DNA from: Nitrospira defluvii
GTDB taxonomy: Bacteria; Nitrospirota; Nitrospiria; Nitrospirales; Nitrospiraceae
Reading direction: 5' to 3'
DNA: 64,000 bases
Assembly: GCA_011525625.1 (NCBI GenBank)
Contig: WYAX01000003.1
Location: 1 to 64,000 of the forward strand
Shown: in pieces, positions 40,594 to 49,174 of the stretch
Position numbering within the stretch: position 1 is the first letter of the stretch
Layout of the letters: every line of letters starts with the position of its first letter
Position numbers and translations under genes: made by a program
Notes under the pieces: generated by a model
Told to the model about the DNA's origin: nothing
The model's database searches: none
Seen by the model: the letters and a program-made list of their open reading frames with translations, nothing else

Positions 40594-41565
40594 ATGCAGT
40601 ATGTTCACCTGGGTCGCTCCGGCCTACGCGTCAGTCGGTTGTGCCTCGGCACGATGAACTTCGGTCCGCACACATCTGAGCCCGAGAGTTTTCAGATCAT
40701 GGATCGAGCACTCGAACTCGGCATCAACTTTTTCGACAGCGCCAATGTCTACGGATGGAAAGTCGGCGAAGGGATCACCGAACAGATCGTCGGACGCTGG
40801 CTCGCGCAAGGCGGCGGGCGTCGCGAGAAAGTCGTGTTGGCCACTAAAGTCTACGGACGTATGGGCGACTGGCCGAACCACTCGCGACTCTCGGCCCTGC
40901 ACATCAAACGCGCCTGCGAAGAGAGCCTTCGGCGGCTTCGCACGGATCACCTCGACTTGTATCAGATGCACCACATCGATCGTGAGTGCCCCTGGGAGGA
41001 AATCTGGCAAGCGATGGAACAGTTGTGTCGAGAGGGCAAGGTGCTCTACATCGGGAGCAGCAATTTCGCCGGGTGGCACATCGCGCAGGCGCAGGAACTG
41101 GCCAAATCGCGGCACTTCTTAGGACTGATCTCCGAACAGAGCCTGTACAATCTTCTTGAACGAACCGTTGAGCTCGAAGTATTGCCTGCCTGCCAAGCCT
41201 ATGGGATCGGCATCATCCCCTGGAGCCCCCTTGCGCGAGGGTTGCTCGGCGGCGTGCTGGACGCACCCACGACCGGTCGCCGGGCCGACGAGGACGTACG
41301 CCAGGAGATGGCAACGCACCGACCCAAACTCGAGGCCTATGAGCAGTTCTGCCGGCGACACCAATGGACACCCGCAGCTGTGGCGCTGGCCTGGCTGCTG
41401 CACCAACCGGCGGTCACGTCGCCGATCATCGGTCCGCGCACCATGGAACAGCTGACCAGCGCCGTCACAAGCCTGGACCTGTCGCTCAGCACAGCGCAAC
41501 GTCAGGAGTTAGAGCAGATGTTCCCCGGCCCCGGCGGCGCAGCGCCGGAAGCCTATGCCTGGTAG
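40594..41565 (+). CDS. Aldo/keto reductase
   Basis: The 323-residue NADPH-dependent oxidoreductase has the AKR tetrad Asp48, Tyr53, Lys85 and His126, and the C-terminal nucleotide-binding pattern SPIIGPRTMEQL. The layout resembles the YghZ/L-glyceraldehyde-3-phosphate reductase or general stress (GSP69) groups. It should reduce aldehydes or ketones in the cytoplasm. GAGGAGG precedes the ATG. Substrate is not evident. Confidence 0.92.
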   Translation: MQYVHLGRSGLRVSRLCLGTMNFGPHTSEPESFQIMDRALELGINFFDSANVYGWKVGEGITEQIVGRWLAQGGGRREKVVLATKVYGRMGDWPNHSRLSALHIKRACEESLRRLRTDHLDLYQMHHIDRECPWEEIWQAMEQLCREGKVLYIGSSNFAGWHIAQAQELAKSRHFLGLISEQSLYNLLERTVELEVLPACQAYGIGIIPWSPLARGLLGGVLDAPTTGRRADEDVRQEMATHRPKLEAYEQFCRRHQWTPAAVALAWLLHQPAVTSPIIGPRTMEQLTSAVTSLDLSLSTAQRQELEQMFPGPGGAAPEAYAW

Positions 41566-41730
41566 GCATCTGTCGTCGACCGCCACAGGCGGAAAACATT
41601 GCCGCCTCCCGTTCCGATAGTTCGTCACGATCTGCCCCAGCAACGCTCCGCTCGCTCCTCCCTTGCAGGCATCCTCTTTGCGTCCATTCAGCCGCATCCC
41701 ACCCACAATCCTCACACGCAGGAGGTCCGC

Positions 41731-42030
41731 ATGTCGCCACACGTTACTCATGAAAAGCCAGGCGCGGGGATCGCCGCCTCCTCTAAGACGAAACTCACCG
41801 CACTGACATGTGCACACTGTCAAGGACACCTTGTTGCCGACCTGTATGTTGACGCGATCGATGCCGGAGGCCATGTGTGGATTCGTATGCGTCGATGTGG
41901 CAGATGTGGCACCATCGAAGAAGCAGGACGCGCAGGACTGGCGTCTCATACACATGCGGGCAAAAACCGGAAACGAGAGGACACATTGCTGGAGGGACTG
42001 GACGATGACTTGATCGTGCTAGGCACGTGA
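41731..42030 (+). CDS. Small protein with two CxxC pairs (zinc-ribbon-like)
   Basis: A 99-residue protein with CAHC and, about 30 residues on, CGRCG, enough to hold one zinc. The tail is basic then acidic (HAGKNRKREDTLLEGLDDDL). CAGGAGG precedes the ATG at 41731. No known family recognised. Its last 12 bases overlap the end of the convergent VanZ-like gene. Confidence 0.65.
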   Translation: MSPHVTHEKPGAGIAASSKTKLTALTCAHCQGHLVADLYVDAIDAGGHVWIRMRRCGRCGTIEEAGRAGLASHTHAGKNRKREDTLLEGLDDDLIVLGT

Positions 42031-42477
42031 TTGCTGCACAGTGCTCGCCCGCCTATATCGTTCCAGAAACGACCACCCCCACGCCCCCATGGTGCCGCCG
42101 ACCGTATCAGCCACGAGATCGAGGAGATCCGCTTCGCGAAACGGCACAAACAGTTGATGTGTCTCGTCACTGAGGCCATAGCAGGCCGCTCCGAGTGCCG
42201 CCGCCGGCAACGCATGCCGCGACAGCCAATCCCCCGAGGCGTGCCGGCAGGCACGGTAGAGCAATCCACCCAGCACCGCATATTCGCAGAAGTGGAGGAC
42301 TTTGTCGGAAAACTTTTGCAGGACCGAGGAGATGGCTTCGGGCGGGCTCGACAGGGACGAGCCGAAAAAAATGAGCCCCGCGTAGAGGAGCACCGGGCCC
42401 CAATGCTGCAAGATGGAAAGCGGCGTCACGAGGCTTCCTGTCCGGAGGCCGGTCGAGAGGATCTGATCAGAAGCCAT
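42019..42477 (-). CDS. VanZ-like membrane protein
   Basis: The 152-residue protein has about four membrane segments and the VanZ pattern DKVLHFCEYAVLGGLLYRA followed by YGLSDETHQLFVPFREADLLD and ADTVGG. VanZ proteins confer low teicoplanin resistance in enterococci, but most bacterial members have no known role. The 3' end overlaps the convergent zinc-ribbon-like gene by 12 bases. Confidence 0.88.
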   Translation of the reverse strand: MASDQILSTGLRTGSLVTPLSILQHWGPVLLYAGLIFFGSSLSSPPEAISSVLQKFSDKVLHFCEYAVLGGLLYRACRHASGDWLSRHALPAAALGAACYGLSDETHQLFVPFREADLLDLVADTVGGTMGAWGWSFLERYRRASTVQQSRA

Positions 42478-42628
42478 TGTCAGGTATGCTCTCAGTCAGA
42501 GGCTGATTCGTGTTGGCGCAACTACTGTTCGCGGAAGGCCCTGCGACAAAGCTTTGGGATCCTGCCGTTTCGTTGCAACCCTCTTACCCCTATGACATAC
42601 TGCCCGTGAGTCTGCAAGAAACTTCCCG

Positions 42629-44833
42629 ATGAAAACCATACAACTCTGCTTTCTCTGGCATATGCACCAGCCGTACTACACGGACCCGCTCACGGGGTCT
42701 GCGAGTATGCCCTGGGTCCGCCTGCATGCGACCAAGGCCTATTACGATATGGCGTTCCTGCTCGATCGCTTTCCGCAGGCCCGCTCGACCTTCAACTTCA
42801 CCCCGTCACTCCTCCTGCAACTGGAAGAGTTTTCCGCCGGTCGGGTACGAGATCTCTTCCTCGAATATGCCCAACGTCCGGCGGCCGACCTCACGCCGAC
42901 AGAGAAGGCCTTCCTCATCCGCCACTTTTTTTCCGCTAACTGGGCCACGATGGTCCGCCCCTTTCCCCGCTACCAAGAACTTCTTGTGAAACGCGGCCTC
43001 GATATCCATGGCCAAGACTTAGAGCGTCTGGCGAAGCAGTTCTCCACGCAGGACTTCCTGGACCTGCAGGTGTGGCACAACCTGGCCTGGTTCGGCTACG
43101 GCAGCCTGGAGCGATTCCCGCGCCTAGCGGAACTGCGCGCGAAAAATCGAGGGTTCACGGAAGAGGACAAGCGGGAAGTACTGGCACTGCAACAGACGGC
43201 CATCAGGGATATCATCCCCATGTACCGTGCGCTGCAGGACCGTGAACAGATCGAACTGACCACCACCCCGTTCTTTCACCCGATTCTTCCCCTGGTCATC
43301 GACTCGGAGTTCACCCGCCGCGCCAGACCGGACCTCCCGCTGCCGGCACGCTTCCATGCACCGGCCGATGCGGAAGCCCAGATCCGGCGGGCCGTCGAAT
43401 ACCATACCCAGACGTTCGGTCGAGCCCCGGTCGGGCTCTGGCCGTCCGAGGGATCGGTCTGCCCGGAAATCCTACCGATCGTAAGCAAAGCCGGCATCCG
43501 CTGGTTGGCGACGGACGAAGGCATTCTCTTCCGCTCACTGCAGATGGCCGGGCAGGCCTGGAACCGCCATTTCCATCTCTACCAACCCTACCGGGTCGGC
43601 ACTGATGCGCAGCCCCTCTCAATGCTGTTTCGCGACCGCGAGATCTCGGATGCCTTCGGCTTCATCTACCACAAGACGACGCCGGAATCCGCCGCCGACG
43701 ATGTGCTCCGCCGGATTCGCAGCCTGGCCTACGACATCCCGCTGGAGCACGGCATCATCGGGGTGATTCTCGACGGGGAAAATCCCTGGGAGCATTACCA
43801 TGATGGAGGCGAGCGCTTCCTCTCGCTGCTGTTTCAGGCGTTTGAGGGGGATGGCCTGCACATCGGCCACGGTATCCGCGTTCGCGTCAACACCATTGGG
43901 CGCGCCATAGAAACCGCCCCGCCAAGCCAACACCTCGACCAGCTCCATTCCGGCTCCTGGATCAATCAGGACTTCAAGATCTGGATCGGCCACCAGGAAG
44001 ACAATCGCGGGTGGGACCTGCTGCAGCACACGCGAGCTCGGCTGGTCGAGGTCACCCCTTCACTTTCCCCCGATCGGGCACAGGCGGCCTGGGACGAGTT
44101 GTATGCCGCCGAGGGAAGCGACTGGTTCTGGTGGTACGGCGACGACTTCGATACGGACTACAAACAAGAATTCGATCGCCTGTTCCGCACCCACTTGCGC
44201 AATGTCTGGACCTATGCCGGCATGACGCCTCCGGAAATCTTGAATCAACCGCTGGTAGAGGCCCGCATACCGCAAGGCTTGGATCTAGTGCACCAACCAT
44301 TGGCCTTCATCACCCCGACATTGGACGGCATGGCTTCGAATTTCTTCGAGTGGCGCGGGGCCGGCACCATCAATCCGACGCCTCCGCTGGGGGCCATGTG
44401 GAAATCCGAAGGGCTCTTCACCGCGATGTTTTTCGGATTCGACCGGGAGCATCTGTACCTCCGACTGGATCTTGACGACGCATCGGCTCCACGCCAGGAG
44501 CAGTGCACGGCGGACCTGTACGTCGGGTCGGGTATCCAGCACTACCGCCTGTCATTTCCCCTGTCGGCCGCCGATGCCGACACGTTCCTCCTTGCACGGG
44601 CAGACGAATCCGGCGTCTACCGCGACGTCGGGTCGTATAGTACGATCTGCCGACGGAAGATTTTGGAACTGGGGGTGCCGTTCAAAGACCTGGAGATCGA
44701 GGTCGGTACGCAATTGCGGCTAACGCTCACGGTCTCCGAGCACGGAATGGAAATCGGACGATATCCCCATCATGGCCCGGCGACCTTCAATCGACCGGAC
44801 GATGATTTTGCCTCGACCATGTGGCGCGTCTAG
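42629..44833 (+). CDS. Glycoside hydrolase family 57 enzyme (alpha-amylase/glucanotransferase type)
   Basis: The 734-residue protein opens with the GH57 motif LWHMHQPYY. The probable nucleophile is Glu274 in LWPSEGS, and the probable acid/base is Asp382 in ILDGENPWEHY. The last ~170 residues form a beta-rich extra domain. GH57 enzymes act on alpha-1,4 or alpha-1,6 glucans by hydrolysis or transfer. No signal peptide, so the likely substrate is intracellular glycogen. galT follows after 116 bases, consistent with a sugar-phosphate locus. Confidence 0.92.
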   Translation: MKTIQLCFLWHMHQPYYTDPLTGSASMPWVRLHATKAYYDMAFLLDRFPQARSTFNFTPSLLLQLEEFSAGRVRDLFLEYAQRPAADLTPTEKAFLIRHFFSANWATMVRPFPRYQELLVKRGLDIHGQDLERLAKQFSTQDFLDLQVWHNLAWFGYGSLERFPRLAELRAKNRGFTEEDKREVLALQQTAIRDIIPMYRALQDREQIELTTTPFFHPILPLVIDSEFTRRARPDLPLPARFHAPADAEAQIRRAVEYHTQTFGRAPVGLWPSEGSVCPEILPIVSKAGIRWLATDEGILFRSLQMAGQAWNRHFHLYQPYRVGTDAQPLSMLFRDREISDAFGFIYHKTTPESAADDVLRRIRSLAYDIPLEHGIIGVILDGENPWEHYHDGGERFLSLLFQAFEGDGLHIGHGIRVRVNTIGRAIETAPPSQHLDQLHSGSWINQDFKIWIGHQEDNRGWDLLQHTRARLVEVTPSLSPDRAQAAWDELYAAEGSDWFWWYGDDFDTDYKQEFDRLFRTHLRNVWTYAGMTPPEILNQPLVEARIPQGLDLVHQPLAFITPTLDGMASNFFEWRGAGTINPTPPLGAMWKSEGLFTAMFFGFDREHLYLRLDLDDASAPRQEQCTADLYVGSGIQHYRLSFPLSAADADTFLLARADESGVYRDVGSYSTICRRKILELGVPFKDLEIEVGTQLRLTLTVSEHGMEIGRYPHHGPATFNRPDDDFASTMWRV

Positions 44834-44949
44834 ACGGCAGACCGACCTGTTTATGCAATGAATTGATCGACGATGCGCTGGTCTTGCCCGAGAGGCACAT
44901 GCCCTTGGGCCGGAACGTACCAGCATCATCTCGAACGTGAGGAGACGAC

Positions 44950-45951
44950 ATGCCTGAGTTACGCAGAGACCCGATTGTCGGTCGGTGGGTGATCATCTCA
45001 ACCGAGCGAAGCGGGCGCCCGCAAGATGTGCACATGCCCTCCGCCCCCTTGCCCTCAGCCGCCCTCTGCCCGTTTTGTCCCGGCCAGGAGCGTCTCACGC
45101 CGCGGGAAATCCTCGCCTACCGGCCGCATGCGTCAGAGCCGGACGGCCCGAATTGGACCGTGCGTGTCATCCCCAACAAATTCCCCGCCCTGCATGTCGA
45201 GGGAGACATGGGGCGCGAAGGACTCGGGCTGTACGATCGCATGAACGGTATCGGGGCCCACGAAGTCATCATCGAAACCCCGACCCACAAGGAACACCTG
45301 GCCGACCTGCCCACCAAGCGCGTGGAGGACGTGCTCTGGGCCTATCGAGACCGTATCCTGGATCTCAAAAAAGATGTGCGGCTGCGTTACATCTTGATCT
45401 TTAAGAACCATGGGGCGGCAGCGGGCGCCACACTGGAGCACAGCCATTCACAACTGATCGCCCTCCCCGTGGTCCCGACCAGCGTGTTGGACGAAATCAA
45501 CGGCTGCCGGCAACATTTCCAACAGAAGGAACGCTGCATTTATTGCGATATTCTGCGACAGGAATCTTCGGAAGGAGCGAGGGTCGTTCTGGAAAATCCG
45601 GAATTCCTCTGCATCACGCCCTACGCTGCGCGGTTTCCCTTTGAAATGTGGATTCTTCCGAAACGCCATGCCGGATACTTCGAGGAATGCCAACGCACCC
45701 AGTTCGAGTTTCTCGCCCCGATCCTCGGGGAAGCGCTCCGGCGTATGGATGCGGTCCTTGCCCACCCGGCGTATAACTTCATTCTGCACAGCTCTCCCCT
45801 GCATGAAAAGACCGGAGACTTTTACCACTGGCACCTCGAGATCATTCCCAAACTCACACAGGTCGCTGGGTTCGAGTGGGGTACGGGCTTCTACATCAAC
45901 CCCGTCTCGCCGGAAGAGGCTGCCAAGTGCCTGAAGGAAGCCGTGCTGTAG
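44950..45951 (+). CDS. galT: Galactose-1-phosphate uridylyltransferase
   Basis: The 333-residue HIT-superfamily enzyme has the active site HSHSQ (His164, Ser165, His166, Gln168), and CPFCPG and CIYCD pairs for metal binding. The C-terminal GFEWGTGFYINPVSPEEAA is typical of GalT. It exchanges UMP between UDP-glucose and galactose-1-phosphate; in organisms without galactose use it may act as a phosphorylase/adenylyltransferase on glucose-1-phosphate. Position after the GH57 gene favours a glycogen or UDP-sugar role. Confidence 0.9.
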   Translation: MPELRRDPIVGRWVIISTERSGRPQDVHMPSAPLPSAALCPFCPGQERLTPREILAYRPHASEPDGPNWTVRVIPNKFPALHVEGDMGREGLGLYDRMNGIGAHEVIIETPTHKEHLADLPTKRVEDVLWAYRDRILDLKKDVRLRYILIFKNHGAAAGATLEHSHSQLIALPVVPTSVLDEINGCRQHFQQKERCIYCDILRQESSEGARVVLENPEFLCITPYAARFPFEMWILPKRHAGYFEECQRTQFEFLAPILGEALRRMDAVLAHPAYNFILHSSPLHEKTGDFYHWHLEIIPKLTQVAGFEWGTGFYINPVSPEEAAKCLKEAVL

Positions 45952-46425
45952 CTGAGGCGGCACGGGCCGTGGAAAAAATCCGCCACCGGCGTTCACAAGG
46001 GTGACACGCGTGATTCCGCGCTTCGTGGACATCCCCGAGGCACACCTATGGCGCAATAAGCGAGTTCTCCGCAACCTGCGCCACAGCCAATCTGGCTCAT
46101 CCCCTCCACGCCCGTAGGCCGAACCGAAGATGGCTCCGCAGCCTGTCCGGTAAGTCCCCGCCGGTTTGCTCAGCGAAACCAGCTTTGTCACCTGCCACCT
46201 TTCGCCATGCCCATGTGGGTAAATTTCGATTCCTCTCCAAATTTGGTCGAATAGCTTCCCTTGCAATCTTCAGGTATGCGGGCGTATACAAACCAGGGGC
46301 AATCCCTAGGGCCTCCACGATAGGGGATAGTCATCAACTCACGCTCACAGGCACTCACACATTCATCCCAAGGATCGGGATGGGGAGGCACATGCTATCG
46401 GGAAAGCAGCAGACAGGAGGACATT
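45952..46425. other. 474-base intergenic stretch
   Basis: The first ~90 bases contain a fragment of the dispersed repeat. The rest shows no gene, no riboswitch that I recognise and no clear promoter, though the promoter of the small gene at 46426 must lie here. Confidence 0.45.
45966..46040. repeat. Partial dispersed repeat, copy B
   Basis: GGAAAAAATCCGCCACCGGCGTTCACAA and the following ACACGCGT...CGCGCTTCGTGGAC resemble the left end and interior of the repeat at 38351-38536. The right terminal inverted repeat is not found, so this copy is incomplete. Confidence 0.5.
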
Positions 46426-46578
46426 ATGAACGGACAAAACCTCGATTGGAAAAACTCCTCATTCAGCGCACTGGACGTCAACAACCAGAAGTATAAACGT
46501 CTGGCATTGGCATCCGCGATCTTCTTCCTCAGCGTAGTCGGCTTGCTGATCTACCAGATCATGCAGGGCGTCAAGTAA
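46426..46578 (+). CDS. 50-residue single-span membrane protein
   Basis: This short gene encodes a polar N-terminal half ([20 protein letters not shown]) and one membrane helix ([20 protein letters not shown]), ending MQGVK. CAGGAGG lies 5 bases before the ATG, strong evidence for translation. No homologue is recognised. It sits alone between galT and the sulfur carrier gene. Confidence 0.7.
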   Translation: MNGQNLDWKNSSFSALDVNNQKYKRLALASAIFFLSVVGLLIYQIMQGVK

Positions 46579-46715
46579 GGCCCACTACAGGTCCACGGGG
46601 ATGCAGCCCCTGCTTGCATCGGACAGCCTCACCGGACGGCACCTCTCACAGATTGATCATCCGCAGAACTCATGACTCGATTGCAATCCCGCGCGTCTCA
46701 GCCGTATCATCGCGC

Positions 46716-46910
46716 ATGCTCGTGCAACTGAGTCACCCCAACCGTCAAATTGAGGTCAAAGGGCCCAAGCGCACCAAAGACTTGCTGCGCGAGCTCAATC
46801 TGGTCATGGAAGCGCACCTGGTCATCCGAGGAGATGAACTCGTGACCGAGGATGAGTGGCTTGCCGACGCCGACCAGATTGAAATCCGGCCGGTCATCTC
46901 CGGCGGGTGA
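46716..46910 (+). CDS. Ubiquitin-like sulfur carrier (ThiS/MoaD/TtuB type)
   Basis: A 64-residue beta-grasp protein starting MLVQLSHPNRQIEVKG and ending in the diglycine VISGG that is thiocarboxylated in this family. Such proteins hand sulfur to thiamine, molybdopterin or tRNA thiolation enzymes. The TtuA-type thiolase gene starts 139 bases downstream, so a TtuB-like role in tRNA 2-thiolation is the best guess. The start lacks a good ribosome binding site and could be further upstream. Confidence 0.75.
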   Translation: MLVQLSHPNRQIEVKGPKRTKDLLRELNLVMEAHLVIRGDELVTEDEWLADADQIEIRPVISGG

Positions 46911-47049
46911 TTGTGCGTGCTGAGTTCCGAGTGGGGAGTGTTACGTCTACCGCCTGAACGCACGCGTTCACGTACACCCATTCGCGGCAACTGATTATGT
47001 CGGTCTCCCCACTCAACACTCACAACTAACAACTCAACACTGTGACGCG

Positions 47050-47994
47050 ATGAATTGTACGAAGTGTCCCACCAGTACCCGAGCGGTGATCGGCCTCCCT
47101 CGCCACAATGCCGCCTTTTGTAAAAACTGTTTCATTACGTTCGTTCACGAACAGGTCGCCCGTGCGATTAAATCGTTCAAGATGTTGTCGCCGGAAGACC
47201 GTATTCTGGTAGCAGTCTCCGGCGGCAAGGACAGTTTGGCGCTCTGGCACATCCTCCTGAAGCTCGGCTATCGTGCCGACGCCCTCTACGTCAATCTCGG
47301 CATCGGCAGCTACTCTGAAGAATCGCATCGGAAAGTGCGGCACTACGCGGACAATGAGGCCGCTGCCCACGGAGCAAAACTGATCGTCCATGTGGTCGAG
47401 CAGGAGGCTGGTGCGGGCATTCGGGAGCTGGCCACGATTCTGCATCGTCCGACCTGCTCGACCTGCGGAACCATCAAACGCTATCAGTTCAATCGCGCCG
47501 CGATCGAGCAGGAATACGATGTGATGGCCACGGGCCACAATCTCGACGACGAAGCGGCACGCCTGCTGGGCAACGTCCTGCACTGGCAGAACGACTATCT
47601 GGATAAACAGAGCCCCACCCTGCCGGCATCGGTGGAAGGATTTGCGAAGAAGGTGAAACCTCTGTGTCGGCTCTCCGAGCGAGAAATTGCGGCCTATGCG
47701 GTGGTCAATCGTCTCGACTACATCGTCGAGGAATGCCCGATGGCCAAGGGCTCGAAGATGATTTTGTACAAGGAAGTACTCAACCGGCTTGAAACGGAAT
47801 CGCCCGGAACCAAGCAGCGCTTCTACTGGGGCTTTCTCGACAAACAAGCCAAGCCCGAGGCGCCGGCCGAGTCCATGGCGGACAAAGACCAACGGACCCT
47901 CCTCCCCTGCGACTCCTGCGGACAACCGACCACCGCCGGCACCTGCACCTACTGCAAGATGATGGCGAAGGCCAAAAGCGCAACTCTGCGTTAG
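47050..47994 (+). CDS. TtuA/CTU1-type tRNA 2-thiolation enzyme
   Basis: The 314-residue PP-loop enzyme activates tRNA uridine or cytidine with ATP and inserts sulfur. It has an N-terminal zinc site (Cys3, 6, 24, 27), the PP-loop SGGKDS (57-62), Fe-S ligands Cys136, Cys139 and Cys229 as in TtuA, and a C-terminal zinc site (Cys287, 290, 299, 302). This layout is that of TtuA/NcsA, not TilS. The adjacent ubiquitin-like protein is its likely sulfur donor. TtcA is an alternative but lacks the two zinc ribbons. Confidence 0.88.
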   Translation: MNCTKCPTSTRAVIGLPRHNAAFCKNCFITFVHEQVARAIKSFKMLSPEDRILVAVSGGKDSLALWHILLKLGYRADALYVNLGIGSYSEESHRKVRHYADNEAAAHGAKLIVHVVEQEAGAGIRELATILHRPTCSTCGTIKRYQFNRAAIEQEYDVMATGHNLDDEAARLLGNVLHWQNDYLDKQSPTLPASVEGFAKKVKPLCRLSEREIAAYAVVNRLDYIVEECPMAKGSKMILYKEVLNRLETESPGTKQRFYWGFLDKQAKPEAPAESMADKDQRTLLPCDSCGQPTTAGTCTYCKMMAKAKSATLR

Positions 47995-48036
47995 GCTCGG
48001 CGTGAGCGCAGGGGGCATAGCCGCCTGATGCTCTCG

Positions 48037-48705
48037 TCAATAGATGCTCTTGCTCACTTCACTCGAAAGCAGACTCTCATTTCCGTTTACATCGTACGCC
48101 GTCACGGCAAAGTAGTAGGTTGTTCCGAGTTTCAGATTTGAAAACTGATAGGACGTGACCCTCCCCACATCAACCGGTGCCCCGTAGCGACCGGAAGAGG
48201 TCCCGGAATAGACTTTATATCCGGCTAAGTCGCTTTCGGCATTGGCATTCCACGCCAGAGCGGCCGTCGTGCCGGTGGTGCGTGTAGAAGTCGCAGCTGC
48301 GAGCTTGAGCGTCACGGGGATCGCCACAGTGCTTCCCCTGCTGGTCGTGATCGTCACCGTTCCGGAATAGGTTCCAGCAGCCAGCCCGCTAACGTTCACG
48401 GACACCGTCACCTGCGTGGAACTTCCCAGAGTGCCGGACGTAGGAGAGAGACTCAGCCAACCGGCGTTGTCCTTCCCGCTCCAACTGACCTTTCGACTGC
48501 TGCTCTTGTAAATCTTCACCGTCTTGCTGGATGGATTCGGGCCACCCTGCACGGCCTGAAAGGTCAAACTAGTCGGACTGGCTTGTAAGGCTTGGGCTTC
48601 GGAACGCATCATCTGACTTCCAATCATCAGCACGGCCAGGATCAACAGCATCCGAGGTAGACCCCCCACAGGCAACGAGAAGTATTGGCGCAGACCTCGT
48701 TTCAT
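48037..48705 (-). CDS. Exported protein with BACON-like and fibronectin III domains
   Basis: The 222-residue protein has a signal peptide (to about SEAQA), then a BACON-like Ig domain (SPTSLTFQAVQGG, VSWSGKDNAGWLSLSPTSGT, TYSGTVTITT, ~40-135) and a fibronectin type III domain (~148-222, TALAWNANAESDLAGYKVYS, TTYYFAVTAYDVNGNES). Such modules bind carbohydrate or proteins at the cell surface. GGGAGG precedes the ATG at 48705. No enzyme domain is present, so it is probably an adhesin or accessory protein. Confidence 0.82.
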   Translation of the reverse strand: MKRGLRQYFSLPVGGLPRMLLILAVLMIGSQMMRSEAQALQASPTSLTFQAVQGGPNPSSKTVKIYKSSSRKVSWSGKDNAGWLSLSPTSGTLGSSTQVTVSVNVSGLAAGTYSGTVTITTSRGSTVAIPVTLKLAAATSTRTTGTTAALAWNANAESDLAGYKVYSGTSSGRYGAPVDVGRVTSYQFSNLKLGTTYYFAVTAYDVNGNESLLSSEVSKSIY

Positions 48706-49134
48706 ATGACCTCCCACGTCCGACTAAGGGAAATACCATTTTTGACAATTGCCAGACGGCTCACCGGGCATCTCCTGACACGAACCACCGTCCCAGGCGG
48801 ACACATGGTTAAGAGCAGTGATCATGCCAAACAGACGTGTGCGAGAAAATCCTGCTATCTCATCTGGATTGACATGTATCTCCACTGCCGCTTGGGCAGC
48901 CGGTGTAGGGTTGAGACTTCAGGAAGGGTAGAGAATGTGCGCCCGGCGCAAGAGGCTCAATACCTGACGCTCAGATTCCAACCGGTGATCCTTGGAGAAC
49001 ATCTCATTCAGTCAAGACACCAGGACGCACTCGATCTGAACTATGTCTGTCGTGCGGACCTGAGCGCAGTGCGACCGCTGACCCATCCCGGAAAAAGCGG
49101 GCCGCATCTCCACTGCAACTGAAGCCCTGTGCCT
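48706..49134. other. Intergenic stretch of about 430 bases
   Basis: No protein-like frame or repeat was recognised between the BACON/FnIII gene and the ABC importer promoter. Confidence 0.45.
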
Positions 49135-49163
49135 TTGCATAGACCGGATGGACTGTGTATAAG
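49135..49163 (+). promoter_or_regulatory. Promoter of the sugar ABC importer operon
   Basis: TTGCAT (49135-49140), a 17-base spacer and TATAAG (49158-49163) end 11 bases before the ATG at 49175. Initiation would leave a leader of about 5 bases. Confidence 0.6.
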
Positions 49164-49174
49164 CTAGAGCTGTC

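Noticed and set aside
46929-47020. Inverted repeat GAGTGGGGAG / CTCCCCACTC around a 70-base spacer before the TtuA-type gene
   Set aside because: Ten bases in CA/GT-rich low-complexity spacer may arise by chance; no T tract or known riboswitch shape accompanies it.
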